Positions 1 through 5,325 of a stretch of DNA of 5,548 nt are shown piece by piece. The DNA is from Sulfurimonas sp. (lineage in GTDB: Bacteria > Campylobacterota > Campylobacteria > Campylobacterales > Sulfurimonadaceae). The position numbers and the translations under genes are program-made. The stretch's first letter is position 1. The number at the start of each line of letters is the position of its first letter. The notes below the pieces were generated by a model. That model was not told the DNA's origin and searched no databases. It saw only the letters and a list, made by a program, of their open reading frames with translations. Location of the stretch: assembly GCA_012963655.1 (NCBI GenBank), contig DTVI01000305.1, positions 1 through 5,548 of the forward strand, given 5' to 3'.

Positions 1-1131
1 AATGCAGCTGCTCAAGCAAATCCTGCATCTCTTGGAGCAGCACCTGTAAATACTCAAGCTTCTGATGCAGATTTTTCTGTAATTCCTGAGGTTTCTTTTG
101 CTCATAGAATTAATGATAATATTGTTTATGGTTTTTCTATGACTGGTACTGCTGGTATGGGTGTTGATTATGATGATGCAGCATTCGGTACTGCAACTGA
201 TAATGGTTTATTCAGAATGAAAACTGCATTACAACTTCTTAAGGTTGCTGTTCCTGTTTCTTACCAATTAAATGGTCTTTCTGTTGGTATTGCTCCAGTA
301 TTACAATACGGAACATTAGAAATGAGTCATATGGCTCAAACAGGATTTGCTGGTGTAGCTCCTAATGCAGGTCCAACTTATGCTTTATTAGATAATGGTA
401 AGTCTTCAGATACCTCAATTGGTTATGAAGTTGGTGTTGCTTATGACTTTAAAGACTTAGGTGTTGAAGGTTTAACTCTTGGTGCTGTTTATAAGTCTGA
501 ACTTGGTATGACTTATGATAATACAATTTCTGCATCTTTAGCGGCATTTAATGCGGATTCGGCTATTACATCTGGTGACAACCTAGACCAACCAGCTGAA
601 ATTGGTGTTGGTGTTGCTTATGCATTTGGTGAGTCTACTATTGCTTTAGATTACAAAAATGTTGCTTGGGGAGATGCTGCTGGTTATTCTGACTTTGGTT
701 GGGAAGATCAAGACATTTATTCAATTGGTTATGAATATGCTACAAGTGGTTGGGCTGTTCGTGTAGGTTATAACTATGCTGAGTCTCCAATTGTTGAACA
801 AGCTGGAGATGTTTCAAATTATATTGGTGCAGTTAAAAACTTCTTTAACCAAGCTGGTTTCCCAGGTATTGTTGAATCTCACTTCACAATTGGTGGTTCT
901 TACTCTGTTAATGAAGATTTAGAACTAGACTTAGCTGTTGTTTATGCTGACGAAGTTACAAATTCTTTTGATACAACTGGTATGACAGCTGCATTTATTT
1001 ATGGTGGAGCCATTGCTAATGGTATGACAGTTGCTCAAGCTCAAGGTGCATCTGCTGCAGCTCCTGCTTCATCAATTGAAACTACACACTCTCAACTAGG
1101 TGTTACTATTGGTGCTTCTTACAAGTTCTAA
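1..1131 (+). CDS. FadL/OmpP1-family outer membrane porin (5'-partial)
   Basis: The frame is open from base 1, so the gene begins outside the window; 376 residues and the stop are visible. It aligns along its whole visible length with the complete paralogue downstream (1674-2972). Shared blocks include IPE(V/I)SFA, the SGDNLDQPAEIG segment, FGWEDQD and AGFPGIVE, with well over half of residues identical by eye. By that alignment about 75-80 N-terminal residues are missing: the signal peptide and the NPA-containing hatch. The protein ends in YKF, the C-terminal aromatic of outer membrane beta-barrels recognised by the Bam machinery. The family forms 14-stranded barrels that take up long-chain fatty acids or other hydrophobic molecules; the substrate here cannot be read. 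Two Ala-rich low-complexity stretches (start of the window and around 1005-1075) look like surface-loop insertions. Codons are strongly biased to GGT, GCT and GTT, suggesting high expression. The ATG at 139 is internal, not the start. Confidence 0.9.
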   Translation, partial: NAAAQANPASLGAAPVNTQASDADFSVIPEVSFAHRINDNIVYGFSMTGTAGMGVDYDDAAFGTATDNGLFRMKTALQLLKVAVPVSYQLNGLSVGIAPVLQYGTLEMSHMAQTGFAGVAPNAGPTYALLDNGKSSDTSIGYEVGVAYDFKDLGVEGLTLGAVYKSELGMTYDNTISASLAAFNADSAITSGDNLDQPAEIGVGVAYAFGESTIALDYKNVAWGDAAGYSDFGWEDQDIYSIGYEYATSGWAVRVGYNYAESPIVEQAGDVSNYIGAVKNFFNQAGFPGIVESHFTIGGSYSVNEDLELDLAVVYADEVTNSFDTTGMTAAFIYGGAIANGMTVAQAQGASAAAPASSIETTHSQLGVTIGASYKF

Positions 1132-1144
1132 TTAGACCTTTTTA

Positions 1145-1177
1145 TTCCCAAGCTTTGCTTGGGAAACTTTCTTTTTT
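1145..1177 (+). terminator. Intrinsic terminator of the first fadL-like gene
   Basis: A perfect 9-bp stem (TTCCCAAGC, 1145-1153, with GCTTGGGAA, 1157-1165) closes a TTT loop and is followed by a T-rich run ending in six Ts (1172-1177). It begins 13 bases after the stop codon, so it ends the first fadL transcript before the intergenic element. Confidence 0.88.
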
Positions 1178-1220
1178 AATCTCTTTCTTTTTATTTCTCT
1201 TATAAGTCTTCTCACTTTTT

Positions 1221-1259
1221 TAACAATATTTAATTTTCTTATGATTCTAAGCTGACTTT
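1221..1259 (+). repeat. 39-bp direct repeat, copy 1 (promoter-bearing)
   Basis: This stretch matches 1590-1628 at 38 of 39 positions (A at 1232 here, T at 1601 there). It runs from TAACAATATTT through TTATGATTCTAAGCTGACTTT. Each copy lies 24-44 bases after the stem of an intrinsic terminator. The flanks just upstream also share a short TCTCAxCTT-like stretch. The copy holds a TATGAT box (1240-1245), one base from the TATAAT consensus, behind T-rich DNA. Copy 2 occupies the promoter position of the second fadL gene, so copy 1 is most simply the same promoter driving the noncoding region 1252-1566. Confidence 0.85.
1240..1253 (+). promoter_or_regulatory. Candidate promoter (-10 TATGAT) of the intergenic RNA
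   Basis: The -10 box TATGAT is at 1240-1245, with transcription expected to start near 1251-1253. There is no convincing -35 hexamer. The upstream DNA is T-rich, as is usual for housekeeping promoters in Campylobacterota. The nearest downstream terminator is at 1537-1565 and no credible gene lies between, so the product would be a noncoding RNA of about 315 nt. Confidence 0.45.
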
Positions 1260-1340
1260 GCATTTACTTACGCAACTTCTACTGATGAAATCTTAGTTTA
1301 TTTTTATTTAATGAGTTATGAATATTTTTTGGCTTTATAT

Positions 1341-1438
1341 TGCCAATCGATTTATACGATAGAAAACCTCTACCGAGGTTTTACGAACACTGCTCTTAAC
1401 TTCTGGTAAGAAGTTTTAATCGGATAAATTGATTGGTA
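1341..1438 (+). other. Long imperfect palindrome folding as a three-way-junction RNA
   Basis: Arms 1341-1360 and 1419-1438 can pair at 19 of 20 positions, including two G-U pairs (1342-1437 and 1349-1430) and one A/G mismatch (1356/1423). Inside are two further perfect hairpins. AAAACCTC (1363-1370) pairs with GAGGTTTT (1375-1382) around a TACC loop. AACTTCT (1398-1404) pairs with AGAAGTT (1409-1415) around a GGTA loop. The unpaired junction strands are AG, a 15-nt strand (1383-1397) and TTA. The wobble pairs leave the helix complete as RNA but imperfect as DNA, which favours an RNA role. A T-rich tract follows (from 1439). The same geometry would also suit a MITE-like element. Confidence 0.75.
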
Positions 1439-1536
1439 TTTTCTCTTTTGTATTTAGCTAAGTTATATTCTTTTAAGTAGCTAGTGCTGAGGCCTTCGTC
1501 GGTACGCGAGCGCACATCGACTTCGGTTCCGAGGCT

Positions 1537-1565
1537 AAGAACGACCAGCAGTGGTCGTTCTTTTT
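1537..1565 (+). terminator. Strong intrinsic terminator ending the intergenic element
   Basis: An 11-bp perfect stem (AAGAACGACCA, 1537-1547, with TGGTCGTTCTT, 1552-1562) closes a GCAG loop and runs into five Ts (1561-1565). It lies upstream of the second fadL promoter and about 370 bases beyond the first fadL gene's own terminator. It therefore needs a separate transcript to terminate, which is the main support for an RNA gene here. Confidence 0.88.
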
Positions 1566-1589
1566 ACGCCTCTCAACTTCCCATTCTTA

Positions 1590-1628
1590 TAACAATATTT
1601 TATTTTCTTATGATTCTAAGCTGACTTT
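1590..1628 (+). repeat. 39-bp direct repeat, copy 2 (upstream of second fadL)
   Basis: This is the partner of 1221-1259, with a single mismatch. It sits 46-84 bases before the ATG at 1674. The conserved part continues about 14 bases past the TATGAT box (TCTAAGCTGACTTT). That is more than a shared -10 box requires, so a common regulator site in the initially transcribed region or a recent duplication is possible. Confidence 0.85.
1609..1622 (+). promoter_or_regulatory. Candidate promoter of the second fadL gene
   Basis: A TATGAT -10 box at 1609-1614 in T-rich DNA would start transcription near 1620-1622, giving a leader of about 52 nt. The leader is almost pure AT. It contains a 7-bp inverted repeat, ATTAATA (1633-1639) with TATTAAT (1654-1660), lying just before the ribosome binding site. 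Confidence 0.5.
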
Positions 1629-1663
1629 ATTGATTAATATATTATTCTATTGTTATTAATAAT

Positions 1664-1668
1664 AGGGA
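1664..1668 (+). promoter_or_regulatory. Ribosome binding site that fixes the fadL-2 start
   Basis: AGGGA at 1664-1668 lies 5 bases before ATG 1674, a good spacing. It overlaps the alternative ATG at 1668 and lies inside any frame begun at the TTG at 1650. ATG 1674 is therefore the supported start. Confidence 0.75.
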
Positions 1669-1673
1669 TGTTT

Positions 1674-2972
1674 ATGAGAGTATTTTTTCAAAGTATTAGT
1701 CTTGGGTGTTTGTTATTTGTTGGGTCTTCGTTGTTTGCAACCAACGGTAATAATTTGATTGCTACTGGAACAAAGTCTCGTGGTATGGGTGGTGTTGGTA
1801 TAGCTAAAAGTTTTGGGGCAGAGTCTGGCTTGGCTAATCCCGCTTTAATATCTACGGTAAAAAACATGGAAGTCTCGGGTTCATTGACCTTTTTTGGACC
1901 TGACGTTTCATATGGGTCTGATACCTTAAGTAAGGCTCAGTTAGACTTTTCTTTTGTTATTGCAGATTCAAATGATGAGATGACTACTATTCCTGAGATT
2001 TCTTTTGCTCAGCGTATAAATGAAGACTTTGTTTATGGTGTGTCTGTAACGGGGACAGCGGCTATGGGTGTTGATTATTCTGAAGAAAAACCTGAAAGCA
2101 CTTTAAATATGAAGACTAATCTTCAATTACTTAAGATTTCTATTCCTTTATCTTATCAGGTAAATTCATTTGCCTTTGGTTTTTCTCCAGTTATGCAGTT
2201 TGGAACCTTGGAAATGAGTCATATTACTTTAAAAAGTGATAAGAGTATTGGCTCACTTGATAATGGTCCTGCTAGTGATACGTCTATTGGGTTTGAAGTG
2301 GGTATGGCTTATGATTTTAATGAGATTGGAATTGAAGGTTTAAGTATGGGTCTTGTGTATAAGTCCAAGTTTAAGATGTCATATGATAATACTATTTCAG
2401 CCTCGGTTGCAGCTTTTAATACTTTTGGAAATGTTGGAATTAGCTCAGGTGACAACTTAGACCAACCTGCTGAGATAGGCCTTGGATTTGCTTATGTCTT
2501 AGGTGAGCATACTCTTGGCTTTGATTATAGAAAGATGAACTGGGAAGATGCAAGTGGTTTTAGTGACTTTGGCTGGGAAGACCAAGATGTATATGCAATT
2601 GGATATGCTTATAAGACCTCAGAGTATACCCTTCGTGCAGGACTTAATTATGCTAAGAGTCCCATAAAAGAGCAAGATGGTAGTACCTATTCAGGTGCGA
2701 TTATTAACTCTTTTAACTTAGCAGGATTTCCTGGTATTGTTGAAAAACATTATACTATTGGGATGTCGTTTTTTGCCAATGATGAAGTTGAAATTGATTT
2801 AGCTATGGTGTATGCTAATGAGGTAAGTGCTTCATTTGATACAAGCGAAGCAACTCAAGTATTTGGAATTGCACTGAACACACCTGCAGCTTTTGATCCT
2901 GGTATTAGGTCTCAAGCTAATGTGACACATTCTCAGTTCTCACTTAGTGTTGGGGCTACATATAAATTTTAA
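1674..2972 (+). CDS. FadL/OmpP1-family outer membrane porin (complete paralogue)
   Basis: This encodes 432 residues, a normal length for the FadL family (about 400-450). Residues 1-22 are a signal peptide: Arg at position 2, a hydrophobic core, and likely cleavage after SLFA. The mature protein begins TNGNNLIATG. The SRGMGGVGIA stretch (35-44) and the NPA motif (55-57) mark the N-terminal hatch that plugs the barrel and opens to let hydrophobic ligands through sideways. The protein ends YKF, a beta-barrel assembly signal. Family role: uptake of long-chain fatty acids (FadL) or aromatics/hydrocarbons (TodX, XylN type) across the outer membrane; the substrate cannot be read here. It is a clear paralogue of the partial gene at 1-1131, but lacks that protein's Ala-rich loop insertions and uses a more mixed codon set (more GGG, GTG, AGT). 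This suggests lower expression. It has its own promoter-like element and a weak downstream terminator. Confidence 0.92.
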   Translation: MRVFFQSISLGCLLFVGSSLFATNGNNLIATGTKSRGMGGVGIAKSFGAESGLANPALISTVKNMEVSGSLTFFGPDVSYGSDTLSKAQLDFSFVIADSNDEMTTIPEISFAQRINEDFVYGVSVTGTAAMGVDYSEEKPESTLNMKTNLQLLKISIPLSYQVNSFAFGFSPVMQFGTLEMSHITLKSDKSIGSLDNGPASDTSIGFEVGMAYDFNEIGIEGLSMGLVYKSKFKMSYDNTISASVAAFNTFGNVGISSGDNLDQPAEIGLGFAYVLGEHTLGFDYRKMNWEDASGFSDFGWEDQDVYAIGYAYKTSEYTLRAGLNYAKSPIKEQDGSTYSGAIINSFNLAGFPGIVEKHYTIGMSFFANDEVEIDLAMVYANEVSASFDTSEATQVFGIALNTPAAFDPGIRSQANVTHSQFSLSVGATYKF

Positions 2973-3011
2973 TTAGTTTGGTGTTAAATCAAATAAATGC
3001 AAAAAAATAAA

Positions 3012-3041
3012 TGACTTTAGACAATTAGGTCACAATTTTTT
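3012..3041 (+). terminator. Weak intrinsic terminator after the second fadL gene
   Basis: TGACTT (3012-3017) pairs with AGGTCA (3027-3032), including one G-U pair, around a 9-nt loop. CACAA and then six Ts (3036-3041) follow. It lies 40 bases past the stop. The stem is short, so some read-through into the downstream operon is possible. Confidence 0.5.
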
Positions 3042-3082
3042 AATAGGATTATAGAATATTTGATGTTTAATGTTTCATATCT

Positions 3083-3138
3083 TAGCATTACTGCAAAAAT
3101 CTAGCTAATACTTGTAATTCAAAATAGTGTTAATGCTA
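3083..3138. repeat. Inverted repeat in the fadL-DUF302 intergenic region
   Basis: TAGCATTA (3083-3090) is repeated inverted as TAATGCTA (3131-3138), 40 bases apart. A TATGAT box (3141-3146) follows at once and is a possible -10 for the downstream operon. TAGCTA occurs both between the arms (3102-3107) and just past the right arm. An operator or looped regulatory site is possible, but chance is not excluded in AT-rich DNA. Confidence 0.4.
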
Positions 3139-3197
3139 GCTATGATAAACTATATGAACTAATTTTACCACCTTTATTTATTGTAAGACAGGGCGTA

Positions 3198-3211
3198 AGA
3201 ATAATTATTCT
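3198..3211. promoter_or_regulatory. Perfect 14-bp palindrome just upstream of the DUF302 operon RBS
   Basis: AGAATAATTATTCT is fully self-complementary and ends 4 bases before the Shine-Dalgarno sequence AAGGGGA (3216-3222). It could be a repressor half-site pair, or simply AT-rich symmetry. As RNA it would make only a weak hairpin beside the ribosome site. Confidence 0.4.
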
Positions 3212-3227
3212 ATAAAAGGGGAATTTA

Positions 3228-4223
3228 ATGTTTGGAAAAACAATTAAATCAGCAGCAGCATTATTACTTGTTAGTAGTGTAGCTTTTGCTCAAGACGGTA
3301 TCTATTTCAATGCGGCAGAGGGTGACAAAGAGCACGCTTATAATACAATGGTTAATGAGAAAATTGAAAGTACAGGGTATATTCTTTCTGATCCACATGA
3401 GCGTATTAATGATGCTTATGGCAAAAAATATTCAAAAGAACCAGGGTATAAAATTACTCTTGATAACTTAGGTTTCTTTTCAATAGCTAATGATGATGCA
3501 ATTCGTCCATTACTACTTAAAGATCCACGTCTTGGTGGTTTCTCTCCATTTAACTTACATGTTTATAAGTATAGTAATGAAAATATTACACGTGTTGGTC
3601 ATGTTAATCCCGCTGTAATGCTTGATATTGTTGGTATTACTGACAAAGAGCTTCGTTCTGATTTCATCTCTTCATTTAAGCCCTTAAATGAAATGATTGA
3701 TGCGGAAATCGGTGGTAAAAAAGAGATACTTAGTTTTGACAAACTTCCTGAAAAGAAATTAATGGAATTTACTATGACTTTTGAACGTCCTGAAGGCGTT
3801 ACTAAAGATGATATCATTGATGGTGAGTTTGAAGGTTTAGATACATGGATGGCGGATGAGTTCGAAGCTGCTTTTGAAGATAACAAGTATATTATCGCGG
3901 GATTTAAAAACTTTGCAGAAGCATACAGAGAAAATGAACAAGAGTTTGATAGATATGATGCATATGTTGTTTATTCATTATGTCATTTTTACTTTTCTTA
4001 TGGTATATTTAACCATGGCAATGCACAGGCGGGCGCGTTTGCTCCATGTTCTATGTATATGTATGTTGAAAAGGGAACAAATGTTCTTCACATCGGTATG
4101 CCATACTTAGAAAACTGGATTAACATTGCAGGTATTAAAGATCAAAAACAAATTGATTCAATTCGTAAACTTGATAAGCAAATTATTGAGATTATGGAAA
4201 GCTTAGGAGCTAAATTAAAATGA
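3228..4223 (+). CDS. Secreted tandem DUF302-like protein
   Basis: This encodes 331 residues. ATG 3228 follows a strong Shine-Dalgarno sequence, AAGGGGA, at 5-base spacing. Residues 1-21 form a signal peptide (KTIK, a hydrophobic core, AFA before Q22), so the mature protein is periplasmic or secreted. Two halves share a pattern. One is FFSIAND (83-89), GGFSPFNLHVYKY (103-115) and DIVGI (133-137). The other is YSLCHFYF (249-256), GAFAPCSMYMYVE (269-281) and NIAGI (299-303). The glycine, then a proline-led beta strand, then a VYE/VYK-like pattern is what I know from DUF302 (PF03625), a family of unsettled function. Only the second half keeps the cysteines (C252, C274); the first has SPF in place of APC. 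The family call is by eye. The stop overlaps the next start by 4 nt, so the two genes are translationally coupled. Confidence 0.75.
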   Translation: MFGKTIKSAAALLLVSSVAFAQDGIYFNAAEGDKEHAYNTMVNEKIESTGYILSDPHERINDAYGKKYSKEPGYKITLDNLGFFSIANDDAIRPLLLKDPRLGGFSPFNLHVYKYSNENITRVGHVNPAVMLDIVGITDKELRSDFISSFKPLNEMIDAEIGGKKEILSFDKLPEKKLMEFTMTFERPEGVTKDDIIDGEFEGLDTWMADEFEAAFEDNKYIIAGFKNFAEAYRENEQEFDRYDAYVVYSLCHFYFSYGIFNHGNAQAGAFAPCSMYMYVEKGTNVLHIGMPYLENWINIAGIKDQKQIDSIRKLDKQIIEIMESLGAKLK

Positions 4224-5068
4224 GAAAATTATTAAAAGTTCTTACACTAGCAGTATTAGTTGCCTTTACAGGTTGTAGTTCAAAAGAGTTAAATGCAGGT
4301 GAATCTACTGCCCCTAAAATAGTGCACGCTTACTTAAGTGGTGCAATGATGAGTGCTGAAGATATAAGTGCAAAACTTACTGGTGCTGGTTTTGAAGTTA
4401 TTGGTACATATACTGTTAACAAGAAGTACAAGCTTCAAACAGTTATTTTTACAAATGACACACTTAAGGCAATGGCTGACAAGCCAGGTCGTGGGTTTGC
4501 AGGAATTGGTCGTATTTTAATTGATGGTAAAAACAATCAAATTTCTATCTCTAATCCAGTATATTTTGGAAAAGCATTTATGCAAGAAAGTGCAGACTAT
4601 GCACAACTTTTAAGTGTTAAAGATGCTTTAACTACTGCTTTTTCTAATTTAAAAGAAACAGCTGACCAGGGGGATTACGCTGATTTAGCTGGTTACCACT
4701 ATATGGTTTCAATGCCGTATTACCAAGACTCAATTGTTATTGCTAAAGGTACAGTTGCTTCTTTAGTTGAGAAAGCTGAAGGCTATAAAAAGGGCAAGAT
4801 GCACCTTTTTACACTTAAGTTATCTGAGAATAGATATCTTGTTGGATATGATATTTCTAAGCGTACAGCTAAGTTTACTAAAAAGATTGGACTAGATAAG
4901 GCAGGACTTCTTCCTTATACTATCTTAATTGAGAACAATGAAGCTCGTATGCTTGCTCCTAAATACTACTTAGCAGTATCTTACCCACATCTTACTCTGG
5001 GTGACTTTATGACGATTGCTACTGTTCCAGGCGCACTAGAAAAAGATCTTAGTAAACCTTTTAAATAA
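4220..5068 (+). CDS. Lipoprotein, divergent DUF302-like
   Basis: This encodes 282 residues. The start overlaps the upstream stop (ATGA), with AGGAG at 4205-4209 inside the upstream gene. Residues 1-18 are a lipoprotein signal and FTGC at 16-19 is the lipobox, so C19 would be lipidated. The next residues are SSK with no Asp at +2, which gives no signal for inner-membrane retention by the E. coli rule. Two related halves are visible. IFTNDTLKAMADK (76-88) with GIGRILIDGKNNQISISNP (95-113) resembles the first half of the upstream protein (IANDDAIRPLLLKDP and then a strand-rich stretch ending NPAV). YLVGYDISKRTAKF (206-219) with LLPYTILIENNEARMLAP (230-247) looks like a second copy. Apart from C19 no cysteine remains, so it may bind a ligand or partner rather than do redox chemistry. 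Function is not recognised. It probably works with the upstream protein in the envelope. Confidence 0.75.
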   Translation: MRKLLKVLTLAVLVAFTGCSSKELNAGESTAPKIVHAYLSGAMMSAEDISAKLTGAGFEVIGTYTVNKKYKLQTVIFTNDTLKAMADKPGRGFAGIGRILIDGKNNQISISNPVYFGKAFMQESADYAQLLSVKDALTTAFSNLKETADQGDYADLAGYHYMVSMPYYQDSIVIAKGTVASLVEKAEGYKKGKMHLFTLKLSENRYLVGYDISKRTAKFTKKIGLDKAGLLPYTILIENNEARMLAPKYYLAVSYPHLTLGDFMTIATVPGALEKDLSKPFK

Positions 5069-5077
5069 GGTTCTTCT

Positions 5078-5107
5078 TTAACCGCTCTTGCGGTTAATTT
5101 AAACTTT
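5078..5107 (+). terminator. Intrinsic terminator of the DUF302-like operon
   Basis: TTAACCGC (5078-5085) and GCGGTTAA (5090-5097) form a perfect 8-bp stem with a TCTT loop, followed by TTTAAACTTTT. It starts 9 bases after the stop of the lipoprotein gene. Confidence 0.85.
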
Positions 5108-5140
5108 TCTCTCCTAGTATTTGCATGATACTTATACTCT

Positions 5141-5146
5141 TATAAT
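5141..5146 (+). promoter_or_regulatory. Candidate -10 box TATAAT
   Basis: A perfect TATAAT consensus lies about 35 bases beyond the operon terminator. A TTGCAT at 5121-5126 is only 14 bases upstream, too close for a standard -35. A transcript from here would cover the structured stretch and the broken frame at 5326-5548. Confidence 0.35.
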
Positions 5147-5208
5147 CTTTCTATTAATATTTACACCAATAAAACACTTTTATTTTACACAAAGAGATAC
5201 CTTCGTTA

Positions 5209-5221
5209 GGGGACATACACC
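5209..5221 (+). repeat. GGGGACATACACC motif, possible RAYT/IS-associated sequence
   Basis: The motif GGGGACATACACC followed by six Ts (reverse: GGTGTATGTCCCC) closely resembles the GGTGTxTGTCCCC family. From memory, that family recurs next to REP-associated tyrosine transposase genes in many proteobacteria. Only one copy is present here and no transposase domain is visible, so this is a possible remnant or chance. Confidence 0.3.
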
Positions 5222-5232
5222 TTTTTTATCAG

Positions 5233-5259
5233 AGCGAAGATTGTAATCTATTGATCGCT
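5233..5259. repeat. Nested hairpin
   Basis: AGCGA (5233-5237) pairs with TCGCT (5255-5259). Stacked on it, AGAT (5238-5241) pairs with ATCT (5246-5249) around a TGTA loop, leaving a 5-nt bulge (ATTGA) on the 3' side. No T-run follows, so it is not a standard terminator. Confidence 0.5.
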
Positions 5260-5325
5260 TTGGCCTTGCTCAAGGTTTACTCAAACACTTAATAATGATG
5301 TTGTTGTTGTAGTGATTTAAATTAG

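Larger units (their letters stand above)
1252..1566 (+). ncRNA. Candidate structured noncoding RNA between the two fadL genes
   Basis: This interval runs from a promoter-like repeat to a strong intrinsic terminator and has no plausible coding sequence. It contains two structured parts. The first is a three-way-junction fold at 1341-1438. The second is a GC-rich block at about 1484-1536, where GCCT (1492-1495) pairs with AGGC (1532-1535), CG (1497-1498) pairs with CG (1530-1531), and inner TCG/CGA and CG/CG pairs cap it with a CGAG loop (1506-1509). This block is far richer in G and C than the DNA around it, as expected for a selected RNA fold in an AT-rich genome. I do not recognise tmRNA, RNase P, SRP RNA, 6S RNA or any riboswitch I know in it. 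Alternatives are a small non-autonomous mobile element or a fossil insertion between duplicated promoters. Transcription is inferred. Confidence 0.5.
5108..5325. other. Noncoding stretch with promoter-like box and hairpins
   Basis: No credible coding frame is seen here. It holds a perfect TATAAT box (5141-5146), a GGGGACATACACC motif (5209-5221) and a nested hairpin (5233-5259). It also holds a small palindrome, CCTTG-CT-CAAGG (5264-5275), and a TTG/TGT-rich run near 5298-5312. CTTCG (5201-5205) could alternatively pair with CGAAG (5235-5239). The density of self-complementary segments suggests an RNA or the remains of a mobile element. Confidence 0.45.

Noticed and set aside
1..27. NPA triplet at residues 7-9 of the partial porin as the FadL hatch motif.
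   Set aside because: Alignment to the complete paralogue puts this segment about 22 residues before IPEVSF, well past the real hatch NPA (residues 55-57 of the paralogue); it is part of an Ala-rich loop.
1330..1343. Sigma-54-like TGG...TGC pair.
   Set aside because: The gap between GG (1331-1332) and GC (1342-1343) is 9 rather than the required 10 bases, and the TGCC belongs to the left arm of the palindrome.
1311..1409. A 32-codon open frame (MSYEYFLALYCQ...) across the palindrome.
   Set aside because: It has no Shine-Dalgarno sequence, no family resemblance, and its codons are dictated by the inverted repeat and hairpins; an RNA structure explains the sequence better.
1341..1438. Integron attC site.
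   Set aside because: The imperfect palindrome has a suitable size, but the RYYYAAC and GTTRRRY core ends are absent and no integrase or cassette array is visible.
1650..1673. TTG start extending the second FadL by 8 residues (MLLIIGMF).
   Set aside because: It would place the AGGGA ribosome site inside the gene and spoil the signal peptide; ATG 1674 has the right RBS spacing.
3286..4110. Overlapping open frames on both strands inside the first DUF302-like gene.
   Set aside because: They lie in other frames of a gene with a signal peptide, a strong RBS and an operon partner; none has its own credible start or family match.
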